Positions 24,101 to 34,666 of a stretch of DNA of 64,000 nucleotides are shown here, piece by piece. The stretch is from positions 5,953,724-6,017,723 of the forward strand of contig NZ_CP135918.1 in the NCBI RefSeq assembly GCF_032393985.1, read 5' to 3'. The notes beneath the pieces were generated by a model, which was not told the DNA's origin, made no database searches, and saw only the letters and a list, made by a program, of their open reading frames with translations. Both the position numbers and the translations under genes were made by a program. This DNA is from Fischerella sp. JS2 (lineage in GTDB: Bacteria; Cyanobacteriota; Cyanobacteriia; Cyanobacteriales; Nostocaceae). Every line of letters starts with the position of its first letter. Position 1 is the first letter of the stretch.

Positions 24101-25719
24101 ACATATCTCAGCTAATTTGGCGATCGCTGGTACAAGCAGGACTGCAACAAGCCCAAAATAGTTTTTGGGATGCAGATGTTCCCACTTTCGCTGAAATATG
24201 GGAACACCAAAATTATCTATACACTATTTCAGTGTGTCGGGCACTAAGAAAGCTTGGTGTTTATAACTCACCAAAAGAGAAGTATGACATAGATACTTTA
24301 ATCTCTCGATGTCAAATTGCTCCCCGCTACAAAAAATGGTTAAATCGAGCGTTGCAAGTGCTGGTTAAAGAAGGCTGGTTGCAGCAGCAGGGAGAAGTTT
24401 TTACCAGTGTTGTTGAATTACCAATTGTTGTATCTCAAAAGCTTTCAAAATATATTCAGATAAATCATAGGTTTACTAAAACCTGGATGGATTTGATTCC
24501 TGATGCTCCTTTTGAGGACTTAGCAGACATTATTACCGAAAGAATCCATTCAGCAGAAATTTATGTCTCCGAAAAAACTCAGGAGATATATAAAATTATG
24601 TTTGCTGATTGCAATGCGATCGCAAGCGTAATCATTGCCACAATAGTACAAAATCTAGAGCCAGGAAAACAACTGCGAATTCTAGAAGTCGGAGGTGGTT
24701 ATGGTTCGACTACAGAACATTTGCTGCCACTATTACTATCACAAACTACCTACGTTTTTACCGATATTTCTCAATTCTTTCTTCAGCAAGTTCAAGAAAA
24801 ATTTGCCAACTATCCTTTTGTGAATTATGATATTTTAGACCTGGAGAAAAATCCTGTCGAGCAAGGTTTTGAGCTACATTCCTTCGATTTAGTTATTGCT
24901 GCAACTGTTATTCATAACACTCAATATGTAGAACAAACACTGAAAAATATTCGCTCCTTGTTAGCTCCAAATGGTTTACTTTTGGGAATTGAAAAAACTC
25001 AATTTCATCCCTAGTTTGATTTGAACATGGTTCTACAGCAAGGGTTTGAACGCTTTGAGGATCGAGAACTCCGATCAGAACATCCAGTGCTATCAAAAGA
25101 ACAATGGCGGAAAATATTAGCTTCTTTGGAATTTACAGACAGCGTTTTTATGAATCAGCCTGGTTCGGTTGCCGATTTAATTGGGTTTGATGTTTTCGTT
25201 GCTCAAGCACCAGCAACCGTGCAACGTTTTAAACCTAAACAGTTACGCGATTTCCTTGGGGAAAAACTGCCTGAGTATATGCTGCCTGCTGAATTTGTCC
25301 TTTTAGATGCTTTACCACTAACAGCTAATGGCAAAGTAGATCGTCGTGCTTTACCTGGGTTACAAGGTTTGCGATGTCTGACGACAAGCCGCTATGCGTC
25401 TACGCAAGTGAAAGCAGCTTATGTAATGCCTCAAACAGAAACAGAAAAAATCATTGCTAATATTTGGCAAGAAGTTTTGCAAATAGAGAAAGTCGGTATT
25501 AACGATAATTTTTTTGAACTGGGGGGAGATTCTCTACAAGTTACCCAAGTTGTCTCGCGGGTACATGAAAAATTCCAACTCAACGTACCCATGCAAAGTT
25601 TGCTGCAAACACCAACTCTCGCTAGTTTGGCAAAGTCCATTGACGAGATTAATATAACAGCTCAAATCCAAGCTCCCATCGACAAAGCATTAACTAATCG
25701 AGTGGAAATTGAGTTATGA
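21109..25719 (+). pseudogene. NRPS1: docking-Cy-A(embedded methyltransferase)-PCP, Cys-type, broken by in-frame TAG
   Basis: 1,536 residues if the stop is read through. Order: TubC-type N-terminal docking domain (1-52), heterocyclisation domain (75-480) with DLQTFD in place of HHxxxDG, adenylation domain (540-955: YTSGSTGLPKG, GGPTETTIW), a class I methyltransferase-like domain embedded after core A8 (about 985-1340, ILEVGGGYGSTT near 1192), the end of the A domain (NGKVDRRALP) and a PCP (FFELGGDSLQ, Ser near 1475). Pocket residues read D-L-Y-N with I-W near the end, the cysteine pattern. The predicted product is a thiazoline. The embedded domain could methylate, or epimerise as in PchE. A TAG at 25012-25014 (codon 1302, same frame on both sides) cuts off the catalytic Lys region and the PCP. 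Confidence 0.88.
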
Positions 25720-28700
25720 AATCTATTCAAGAGTTTTTATCTTATATTAGTAATCTAGACATCAGACTTTGGTTAGATGGCGATCGCTTGCGGTGTAACG
25801 CCCCTCAAGAAGTACTGACACCCGTCCTGCAAGCACAAATAGCCGAACGCAAAGCTGAAATTATCCAGTTTCTCAAGCAAGTTAATTCTGCTGCTAGTTC
25901 AACTGTAGAAGCGATTCAAACAGTTCCACGGGACACAAATCTACCCTTGTCTTTTGGGCAACAAGGACTCTGGTTTATCGACCAATTGGAAGGCGGTAGT
26001 GCTGCTTACAATCAAATATTTGCTATACAAATTAAAGGATTGCTGAATGTAACTGTTTTGGAGCAAGCCCTAAACGAAATAGTACAGCGTCACGAAATTC
26101 TCCGCACTAGATTTAATAGTGTAGATGGGCAAGCCTTCTGTGCGATCGCTCCTCAACTGAATTTACAACTATCAGTAGTAGATTGGCAGCACTTGACTAA
26201 AACCAAGCAATGGCAAGAAGCCCAGGAGTTATCTGTAGCCGAATCTCAGCAGCCTTTCAACTTAGCACAGGGAATATTACTGCGAGTCACGTTGCTTAAA
26301 TTCGCTTTAGAAGATAACTTATTGCTATTTACAATCCATCACGCGATCGCAGATGCTTGGTCGAGTGCGATCGTTATGCGAGAACTTGCCGCACTCTACG
26401 AAGCCTTTTGTGCAGGTCGGCCGTCGCCTTTGCCAGAGTTACCTATTTAGTATGCTGACTTCGCTAATTGGCAGCAACAAAAGTTGCACAAGTCAGGTTT
26501 TCAAACACAACTGAACTATTGGCAGCAAAAACTAAGTGGTACTCTCCCCATCTTACAATTACCAAGCGATCGCCCACGCCCAACCGTTCAATCTTTTCGA
26601 GGAGCCACTACTACCATCAAAATTGGGGTAGATGTCACTCAAAAGTTGAAAAAGCTCAGTCAGCAGGAAAAAGCCACTTTATTCATGACCCTGCTAGCGG
26701 CTTTTAAAACACTTCTTTACCGCTACACTAACCAAGAAGACATTTGTGTTGGTACTACCATTGCCAATCGCCATAACCGCGATTTGGAATCACTTATTGG
26801 TTGTTTTCTCAACACTCTTGTCATGCGTACCGACTTATCGGGTAATCCGTCTTTTCGAGAGTTGTTAGGACGAGTGCGAGATGTCGCTTGGGAAGCATTT
26901 AATCATCAAGATTTGCCTTTTGAACTTTTAGTAGCACAATTACAGCCAAAGCGGGATTTATGTCATACACCTCTGTTCCAGTCGATGTTTGTATTAGAAA
27001 ATGCACCAGCAGAAGAAGTAAAAATTCCAGGAATAACTCTTAGCTTTTTAGAAATGCCAACAGCAACAGCTAAGTTTGATTTAACCTTATCAATGAGAGA
27101 AACTGAGCAAGGATTGTTGGCAAAATTTGAATACAATACTGATTTATTTGATGCTGCTACTATTAGTCGTATGGCAGCACATTTTGAGAATTTGCTGTTT
27201 GCGATCGCCACAAATCAAGAGCAACGTTTGGGAGAATTACCCCTGCTAAGTGCGGCTGAACGGCATCAATTATTGGTGGAATGGAATAACACAGAAGTAG
27301 AGTACCCAAAAAGCTGCATTCATCAGTTATTTTCAGCCCAGGTAGAACGCACACCCGATGCAGTAGCTGTGGTGTTTGCAGACCAAAAGTTGACCTATGC
27401 ACAGTTGAATCAGCGTGCCAATCAACTAGCCCACTACTTGCAAAAACAAGGAGTCAAACCACAAACACTAATAGGCATCTGTGCAGAACGCTCGCTTTTA
27501 ATGATAGTTGGAATATTGGGCATCCTCAAAGCCGGATGCGCTTACGTACCACTCGACCCAGACTACCCCCAACAACGACTGGCTTTGATGATAGAGGAAA
27601 TCGATTCCCCAATCTTGTTAACACAACAGCATCTAGTCGAAAAACTCAGCCAACATCAAACACAAATCATTTGCCTAGACAGCGACTCCCAGCAAATAAA
27701 ACTAGAAAGCCCACAAAACCCCAACATCAACGTTACCCCAGATGATTTAGTTTATGTCATTTACACCTCCGGCTCCACAGGCAAACCCAAAGGAGCAATC
27801 AACACTCATCAAGCCGTATGCAATCGCTTGTTGTGGATGCAAGATGCTTTGCAACTGACATCAAAAGACCGAGTTTTGCAAAAAACACCCTTTAGCTTTG
27901 ATGTCTCAGTTTGGGAATTTTTCTGGCCGTTACTGACAGGAGCAAGTTTAGTTTTCGCCAAACCCAACGGTCATCGCGATAGTGCCTACTTGGTAGAACT
28001 GATAGCTGCTGAGCAAATTACCACAGTTCACTTTGTACCTTCAATGCTGCAAGTGTTTTTGAGCGAACCGAAATTAGAAAACTGTCACAGCCTCAAGCGA
28101 GTGATTTGTAGTGGTGAAGCTTTATCGTTTGAACTTCAGCAAAGATTTTTTGCTCGTGTTGATGCACAGTTATACAATCTTTACGGACCGACGGAAGCAG
28201 CGATTGATGTGACTTGGTGGCATTGTCAGCCAAATAGTAAGCAACGGATTGTGCCGATTGGTAGAGCGATCGCCAATACGCAAATCCATATCTTAGATAA
28301 AGATCTCCAACCAGTGCCAATTGGCGTGCCGGGTGAGTTGCACATTGGTGGAGTGGGACTGGCAAAGGGTTATTTGCATCGAGAAGATTTGACTGCCGAG
28401 AAGTTTATTGTTAATCCTTTTAAAGATGAGATTGCAACTAGTAGCGATCGCCTTTACAAAACTGGGGATAGAGCGCGCTATGCTGCTGATGGGACGATTG
28501 AGTATTTGGGGCGAATTGATTTTCAGGTGAAGATTCGGGGTTTGCGTATTGAGTTGGGAGAAGTTGAGGCGGTTTTAGCTCAATATCCACATGTGCGGGA
28601 AGTTGTAGTTGTCGCCAGTGAGGATGAGGTTGGTTGGTCGCGTTTGGTTGCTTATGTTGTTCCACACAAAAATAAGACACCAACAATTGCTCAACTGCGC

Positions 28701-29180
28701 CAGTTCTTAGAGTCGAAGCTACCTAACTACATGGTGCCAGCAGTTTTTGTGATGCTGGAGGCGTTGCCGTTGATGCCTAACGGTAAGCTGAACAGGCAAG
28801 CTTTGCCAGCACCGAATTTGGAACAATCCAAATTAGAAGGAACTTTTGTAGCACCTCAGACTGCGGCAGAGGAAGTGATTGCACGAATTTGGGGACAGGT
28901 TCTTGGTTTAAATGAGATAGGTATCCACGATAACTTCTTTGAGTTAAGTGGGCATTCGCTGATGGTAACTCAAGTAACTTCGCGATTGCGTCAAGTCTTC
29001 CAAGTAGAGTTACCTATACGTAACTTATTTGAATCACCTACAGTAGCAGGTTTGATTGATGCGATCGCAAAAATTTGGGGCGATCGTCAAGTTGTTGAAG
29101 AAATTGCACAAACTTGGCAGGAAGTGGAAAAAATCTCTATGGAGGAGGTAGAAACAATACTTTCAACACAAATCAACTAA
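25716..29180 (+). pseudogene. NRPS2: docking-C-A-PCP, Ser-type, broken by in-frame TAG
   Basis: 1,154 residues if the stop is read through, starting in an ATGA overlap with NRPS1. Order: TubC-type docking domain (1-55, closely like that of NRPS1), condensation domain (70-480, HHAIADAW), adenylation domain (about 530-1010, YTSGSTGKPKG, NLYGPTEAAID, NGKLNRQALP) and PCP (FFELSGHSLM). The pocket residues read D-V-W-H-I-S-L-I-D, the serine code. A TAG at 26448-26450 (codon 245) falls in LPELPI-stop-YADFANW. NRPS3 and NRPS4 have CAG (Gln) at the same place (LPIQYADFA), so a C-to-T change from CAG explains it. The frame is the same on both sides. The upstream piece is half a condensation domain; the downstream piece lacks the HHxxxDG site. 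Confidence 0.9.
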
Positions 29181-29231
29181 GTATAAAAACTGAACTCACC
29201 TCAATCTAAGAACTGTCAGTAACTTTCAAAA

Positions 29232-32200
29232 ATGAGTATGTCTACAGATGCAGGTAATTTTTCATCCGAGAAACAAGAGTTTTTTAAACTGCTACTCAAT
29301 AAAAAGGGTATAAACTCTCAAAAAACCCAAGTAATTCCTAGAAAAAAAGTAGATACCTGTCAACTCTCTTTTGCCCAACATCGGCTATGGTTCATAGCTC
29401 AGTTAGAACCAGGCAATCCCTTCTACAACATACCTGCCGCAATTCGTTTGCAGGGTGAACTTAACCACCAGGCACTACACGAAAGCCTCAACGAAATACT
29501 GCGTCGTCACGAAGTCTTGCGAACAAATTTTAAGACAGTTGCAGGACAACCAATACAAGTCATCTCATCAGTCACAACTGTATCATTTCCGGTCGTTGAC
29601 CTGAGTCAATTAGCTGGCGAACAACAACAAGCTCAAGTTAGACAACTAGCACAAACAGAAGCCCAACAGCCATTTAATCTGGAAACTGAGTTGATGATTC
29701 GGGCAAAGTTACTACGCCTGAACCAACACCAACATGTACTGTTGATCACATTCCACCACATAGCCTGTGATGGTTGGTCAATCGGTGTATTTGTATCTGA
29801 ATTGTCTGCACTTTATCAAGCCTTTTGCAATCGGCAAGTTTCACCTTTGGCTGAACTACCAATTCAGTATGCAGACTTTGCAGCTTGGCAAAGACAGTGG
29901 CTGACAGCAGATGTACTCAATTCTCAGCTTGCTTACTGGCAAAAACAGCTAGCTGGAGCACCAGCAGTCCTAGAGTTAGCCACCGACTACCCAAGACTGG
30001 CAGTCCAAACTTTCCGGGGTGCTAACTATAGTTTCCAGATATCTCCACAACTGAGTGTTGCACTGCAAAACTTCAGTCAGCAACGAGACTGCACCTTGTT
30101 CATGACTTTGCTTGCAGCTTTTAAAACCCTGCTTCATCGCTACAGTGGCAGTGAAGATATTGTTGTTGGTTCGCCAATTGCTAACCGCAACCATGCACAA
30201 ATAGAAGAGTTAATTGGCTTTTTTGTCAATACCTTAGTACTGCGAACCAAGCTCGAAAGCAATTTGACTTTTGAGGAGTTCTTAACTCAAGTACGTGAGG
30301 TTGCTTTAGAAGCATACGCACACCAAGATTTACCTTTTGAGTTGCTGGTGGAAAAATTGCAGCTAGAGCGCTCTTTAAGTCACACACCTCTATTTCAGGT
30401 GATGTTTGTGCTGCAAAATGCACCACACTCACAGCTAGAATTACCAGGTTTGAACTGGAGCGTTCTAGAAAGCGACAGCAGTACAGCTAAGTTTGATTTG
30501 ACTTTGTTTGTCGAAGAGGTAAATTGTGGACTCAAAGCGACTTTTGAGTACAACACTGACTTGTTTGAGGTGGATACTATTGAGCGGATGGCAGGGCATT
30601 TGCAGACACTGTTGTCTGGAATAGTTGCTAATCCCCAGCAGCAGCTTTGGCAGTTACCACTGCTCACTGAGGCTGAGAAGGTGCAGTTCTTGGAATGGAA
30701 TAACACAGAAGTAGAGTATCCAAACAGTTGCATTCATCAGTTATTTTCAGCCCAGGTAGAACGCACACCCGATGCAGTAGCTGTGGTGTTTGCAGACCAA
30801 AAGTTGACCTATGCACAGTTGAATCAGCGTGCCAATCAACTGGCGCATTATTTGCAAAAGCTGGATGTGAAGCCAGAAATGCCTATAGGTATCTATGTGG
30901 AGCCTTTCTTTGAGATGATAGTGGGGCTGTTAGGAATTCTCAAGGCTGGTGCTGCATATTTGCCACTTGACCCTGCTTATCCACAGCAACGGTTAGCTTT
31001 CATGTTATCTGATGCAGCTGTTCCAGTGGTATTAACTCGGCAGCAGTTAATCAAAAGACTTCCCGAACATCAAGCACGGGTAGTTTGCCTAGATACTGAC
31101 TGGGATACTATTGCCCAAGAAAGCATAGAGAATCCCTTTAGTAATATAACAGCCGACAATCTCGCTTATGTCATCTACACCTCTGGTTCTACTGGCAAAC
31201 CTAAAGGAGTTCTCGGACTTCATCGAGGCGCTGTCAATCGTTTTTATTGGATGTGGCAGACTTATCCGTTTACACAGGAAGAAGTTTGTTGTCAGAAAAC
31301 ATCCTTAAACTTTGTGGACTCAGTTTGGGAAATTTTTGGCCCTCTACTGCAAGGAGTGCAAACGGTAATTGTATCCGATGATGTTGTTAAGAATCCACAA
31401 CAGTTTGTGGAAGCACTTGCCAGTAATCATGTTACAAGGTTGGTACTTGTTCCTTCATTGCTGCGCGTACTGTTAGATATTGACAGCGACTTGCAAAAGC
31501 GACTACCCAAATTGAAGTTTTGGGTAACTAGTGGAGAAGCTCTTTCTTTAGAACTTTCGCAGAAGTTTCGGCAGATTATGCCTAACAGTATCCTGTTAAA
31601 TCTTTATGGTTCTTCAGAAGTATCTGCTGACGTTACTTGCTATGAGATGGGTACTGAAGATGAGACTTTGCGTGTTGCGATCGGTCGTCCTATTAACAAT
31701 ATGCAAGTCTACGTAATGGATAGAAACCTACAGCTTGTTCCTGTTGGCGTACTTGGCGATCTGTATGTTAGCGGTGCAGGATTGGCAAGAGGCTATCTCA
31801 ATCAACCTGATTTGACAGCACAGCGATTTATCTCAAGTCTGTTTGAGAAGGCAGAAGGCAGGAGGCAGGAGGCAGAAGGATCGGGGGAAGCAGGGGGAGA
31901 ATTATTAACTTCTAACTCCTTAGTCAGCACTCTTCCAATTCTGGAGGATAAAATAAAGCGTTTGTACAAAACAGGAGACTTAGTACGCTATCGAGCTGAT
32001 GGTAACTTAGAATTCTTGGGGCGAGTTGACCATCAAGTTAAGCTACGTGGGTTCCGCATTGAATTGGGAGAGATTGAAGCGGTGTTAAGTCAACACCAAG
32101 GAGTGCAGGAAACTGTAGTCGTGGCTAAAACAGATGAACACAGTCAACAACAATTAGTGGCTTATGTTGTTCCTCAAGCAGAGCAGATAATAACTATTAC

Positions 32201-32711
32201 TGAATTGCATCGCCTGCTAAAAGAGAAGCTTCCCGAATACATGATGCCAACAGCTTTTGTAATGTTAAAAGCTTTGCCATTACTGCCTAACGGCAAGGTA
32301 AACTATCATGCACTTCCCATACTAGAGGGTGTACGTCCCGAACTAGACCAAGAATTACAGCTTCCTCAAACTGAGATAGAACAAGCCATTGCTGAGATTT
32401 GGCGTGAGGTGCTTCATATTCAAGAAATAGGTATACATGATAATTTCTTTGAACTTGGTGGTCACTCACTACTATTGATTCAAGTTCATCACAAGTTACA
32501 ACAAAGATTTCAACAAGATTTTTCTTTAGTTGAAATGTTTCGATATCCAACTATTAGTCACTTAAGAAAAGTTTTCAATCCAGAAGCAAACCCACAAATA
32601 TCTTTGGGACAAAATCTTCGCCAATTTGAAACCAGAACTGTATCAATGCAGCGCCGTAAAGAAGTTAGACAAAAGCACAGAACAGCTAAACAAAAAGGGG
32701 AGAGTATTTAA
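29232..32711 (+). CDS. NRPS3: C-A-PCP module, beta-alanine-type adenylation code
   Basis: 1,159 residues, intact. Condensation domain about 50-450 (HHIACDGW near 176), adenylation domain about 490-1000 (YTSGSTGKPKG, NLYGSSEVSAD, YKTGDLVRY, NGKVNYHALP), PCP about 1040-1110 (FFELGGHSLLLIQV). Reading the pocket against NRPS2 gives V-D-W-V-V-S-L-A-D. It lacks the Asp235 that holds an alpha-amino group, and it resembles the VDWVISLADK pattern I associate with beta-alanine. The next gene is an aspartate decarboxylase that would supply beta-alanine, which supports this. Between RFISSLFEK and DKIKRLYKTGDL there is an unusual stretch of about 30 residues encoded by a GGCAGGAGGCAGAAGG intergenic-type repeat. 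It may lie in a surface loop. A conserved basic C-terminal tail (RRKEVRQKHRTAKQK) follows the PCP. Confidence 0.92.
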   Translation: MSMSTDAGNFSSEKQEFFKLLLNKKGINSQKTQVIPRKKVDTCQLSFAQHRLWFIAQLEPGNPFYNIPAAIRLQGELNHQALHESLNEILRRHEVLRTNFKTVAGQPIQVISSVTTVSFPVVDLSQLAGEQQQAQVRQLAQTEAQQPFNLETELMIRAKLLRLNQHQHVLLITFHHIACDGWSIGVFVSELSALYQAFCNRQVSPLAELPIQYADFAAWQRQWLTADVLNSQLAYWQKQLAGAPAVLELATDYPRLAVQTFRGANYSFQISPQLSVALQNFSQQRDCTLFMTLLAAFKTLLHRYSGSEDIVVGSPIANRNHAQIEELIGFFVNTLVLRTKLESNLTFEEFLTQVREVALEAYAHQDLPFELLVEKLQLERSLSHTPLFQVMFVLQNAPHSQLELPGLNWSVLESDSSTAKFDLTLFVEEVNCGLKATFEYNTDLFEVDTIERMAGHLQTLLSGIVANPQQQLWQLPLLTEAEKVQFLEWNNTEVEYPNSCIHQLFSAQVERTPDAVAVVFADQKLTYAQLNQRANQLAHYLQKLDVKPEMPIGIYVEPFFEMIVGLLGILKAGAAYLPLDPAYPQQRLAFMLSDAAVPVVLTRQQLIKRLPEHQARVVCLDTDWDTIAQESIENPFSNITADNLAYVIYTSGSTGKPKGVLGLHRGAVNRFYWMWQTYPFTQEEVCCQKTSLNFVDSVWEIFGPLLQGVQTVIVSDDVVKNPQQFVEALASNHVTRLVLVPSLLRVLLDIDSDLQKRLPKLKFWVTSGEALSLELSQKFRQIMPNSILLNLYGSSEVSADVTCYEMGTEDETLRVAIGRPINNMQVYVMDRNLQLVPVGVLGDLYVSGAGLARGYLNQPDLTAQRFISSLFEKAEGRRQEAEGSGEAGGELLTSNSLVSTLPILEDKIKRLYKTGDLVRYRADGNLEFLGRVDHQVKLRGFRIELGEIEAVLSQHQGVQETVVVAKTDEHSQQQLVAYVVPQAEQIITITELHRLLKEKLPEYMMPTAFVMLKALPLLPNGKVNYHALPILEGVRPELDQELQLPQTEIEQAIAEIWREVLHIQEIGIHDNFFELGGHSLLLIQVHHKLQQRFQQDFSLVEMFRYPTISHLRKVFNPEANPQISLGQNLRQFETRTVSMQRRKEVRQKHRTAKQKGESI
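31847..31890 (+). repeat. GGCAGGAGG-type heptamer repeat inside the NRPS3 adenylation domain
   Basis: Tandem GAAGGCAGGAGGCAGGAGGC units, normally found between genes in this window (49936, 34436, 5699), lie in frame inside NRPS3 and encode the Glu/Arg/Gly-rich segment EGRRQEAEGSGEAGGE. The remainder of the insert, up to about 31950, looks like degraded intergenic sequence. Confidence 0.75.
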
Positions 32712-32790
32712 TATAGAAATTTTATTTAATAACTAAAAGTGAATTTTTAAGACCACAGAAGAAAGCAAAAATATTTTGGATGAAAATAAC

Positions 32791-34434
32791 ATGACATTAA
32801 GCCAACAAGAAATTTCCCAGCCAAATTACTTTGTTGAGAGCGAGCAAATATTGCATTATGGTATTGAGCAAAAGATAATGCAATTATTTAATACACCTAG
32901 TCAATCAACATCTGTAGAAAAAAATATGAATGAGTTGGTTGATAATTTATGTGATTATTTTTTAAGTGAAAATAATGCTAATACTGATATTGATTTAAAC
33001 TCATTAAAAAATCAGTTTTATGATAGTGAAATACCTGAAAAACCAGCTGATTTTGAAAAATATCTTGAATATTTAAGTAATAATGTTATCGATCATTCAA
33101 TACATACATCTTCGCCAAGATTTATTGGTCACATGACCTCGGCGCTCCCCTATTTTGTTAGACCTATTGCCAAACTTATGACGGCGATGAATCAAAACGC
33201 CGTTAAAATCGAGACTGCTAAAGCTCTCAGCTTTTATGAACGTCAGGCTCTAGCGATGATGCATCGTCAAATTTACAATTTTTCCGATCGCTTTTACGAG
33301 CAACATATTCAAAACAGTCAAAGTACGCTGGGAATATTGGTATCTGGTGGTACTACAGCAAATATTGCAGTGCTTTGGTGCGCTCGCAATGCAGCTTTGG
33401 GAGCTAAGGATGGTTTTTCTGGTGTAGAAAAGGAAGGTTTAACAGCAGCGCTCAATTTTTACGGCTACAAAGGAGCCGTAATCATTGGCTCAGAATTGAT
33501 GCATTACTCTTTTGATAAAGCCGCAGACTTATTAGGTATAGGTCTTCGTAGTTTAATTAAAGTTCCGACTGACAGTAACAATCGAGTCAATTTGCGATCG
33601 CTACGTCAGGCTGTTGCAGAGTGTCAAGACCAGAATTTGTGTATTATTGCGATCGCTGGCATTGCTGGCACCACAGATTCTGGTGGGGTAGATTCGCTCT
33701 TAGATATTGCAGAAATAGCACATGAAGCTAATGTTCATTTTCATGTAGATGCTGCTTGGGGTGGGCCGTTGGTTTTTTCCAAACAACATCGCCATAAGCT
33801 TGCAGGTATCGAACTGGCTGATTCAGTCACCATTGACGGACACAAACAACTTTATCTGCCAATGGGTATTGGTATGGTTTTTATGCGCGAACCGCATACA
33901 GCAAAGGCAATTGAAAAACAAGCTAGCTATACCATGCGTAAGGGATCGTTCGATTTGGGCAAACGTGCTTTGGAAGGTTCTCGGCCAGGTATGGCTTTAT
34001 TCTTACATGCGGGACTAAATCTAATAGGAACTAAGGGATATGAATTTTTGATTGATGAAGGAATTAGAAAAACTCAGTATCTGGCTAATCGTATTTGTGC
34101 AATGCCTGAGTTTGAATTGCTAGCAGAACCTGATACTAACCTAGTTATATATCGCTATATACCGGAGCAATTTCGAGAAATCGTTTCTCAAAAAAAGTTG
34201 ACAGAAATTGATAATTTATTGATTAGTGAATTTAACCAAACTCTGCAAAAATTACAGCGTCAAGCTGGTCGTACTTTTATTTCCCGAACAACAAAAACAA
34301 CCAACTGCATGAGTAAAGAAATTCCGATTATTGCTTTGCGTGCAGTTCTCGCTAACCCGTTGACAACTGAAAATGATATTGATGCAGTTTTGAACGACCA
34401 AATACAGATTGCATCAGAAATTTCTATATCTTGA
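32791..34434 (+). CDS. PLP-dependent aspartate 1-decarboxylase (PanP-like), beta-alanine supply
   Basis: 547 residues from the ATG at 32791. Fold type I group II decarboxylase with strong similarity to the PanP family, which makes beta-alanine from aspartate: PRFIGHMTSALPYF, MNQNAVKIETAKA, LVSGGTTANIAVLW, HVDAAWGGPL (Asp binding the PLP nitrogen) and SVTIDGHKQLYLPMG (Lys near 352 forming the Schiff base), then RKGSFDLGKRALEGSRPGM. Glutamate and diaminobutyrate decarboxylases are related alternatives, but the stretch around HMTSALPYF fits PanP best. It sits between NRPS3 and PKS4, 80 bp after NRPS3, on the same strand, and two adenylation domains in the cluster have beta-Ala-like codes. I infer that it feeds them. 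Cytosolic, intact. Confidence 0.85.
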   Translation: MTLSQQEISQPNYFVESEQILHYGIEQKIMQLFNTPSQSTSVEKNMNELVDNLCDYFLSENNANTDIDLNSLKNQFYDSEIPEKPADFEKYLEYLSNNVIDHSIHTSSPRFIGHMTSALPYFVRPIAKLMTAMNQNAVKIETAKALSFYERQALAMMHRQIYNFSDRFYEQHIQNSQSTLGILVSGGTTANIAVLWCARNAALGAKDGFSGVEKEGLTAALNFYGYKGAVIIGSELMHYSFDKAADLLGIGLRSLIKVPTDSNNRVNLRSLRQAVAECQDQNLCIIAIAGIAGTTDSGGVDSLLDIAEIAHEANVHFHVDAAWGGPLVFSKQHRHKLAGIELADSVTIDGHKQLYLPMGIGMVFMREPHTAKAIEKQASYTMRKGSFDLGKRALEGSRPGMALFLHAGLNLIGTKGYEFLIDEGIRKTQYLANRICAMPEFELLAEPDTNLVIYRYIPEQFREIVSQKKLTEIDNLLISEFNQTLQKLQRQAGRTFISRTTKTTNCMSKEIPIIALRAVLANPLTTENDIDAVLNDQIQIASEISIS

Positions 34435-34637
34435 AGAAGGCAGGAGGCAGGAGGCAGAGGGCACAAGTTATTGTTTTTAACTCTCTTAGCCTTTCCTGAT
34501 TGAAGACTACCCTTACAGGTGGGAACTTATATCAATTGGTAATTCGTAATCGTAATTCGTAATTAAGAAAGTTTCGGCGTTTGACAGATAAAATACTTTC
34601 TTTCCTTCTGCCCTCTGCCCTCTGCCTCCTGCCTTCT
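34435..34637. repeat. Intergenic repeat with inverted GGCAGGAGG / CCTCCTGCC ends
   Basis: About 200 bp between the decarboxylase and PKS4. The left end runs GAAGGCAGGAGGCAGGAGGC and the right end (34603-34637) is its approximate inverse complement (TGCCCTCTGCCTCCTGCC). The middle holds tandem GTAATTC heptamers at about 34539-34564. The element could fold in RNA between the two genes. It starts right after the decarboxylase stop. Confidence 0.7.
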
Positions 34638-34666
34638 AATAAATTTGCAAGTTAAGGTATAGGTTT

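Noticed and set aside
25012-26450. Genetic-code change (TAG read as Gln) across the cluster
   Set aside because: Two TAG codons alone do not support it; the same locus also has a TGA stop, a frameshift and three insertions, so decay is the simpler reading. Kept only as an item to check.
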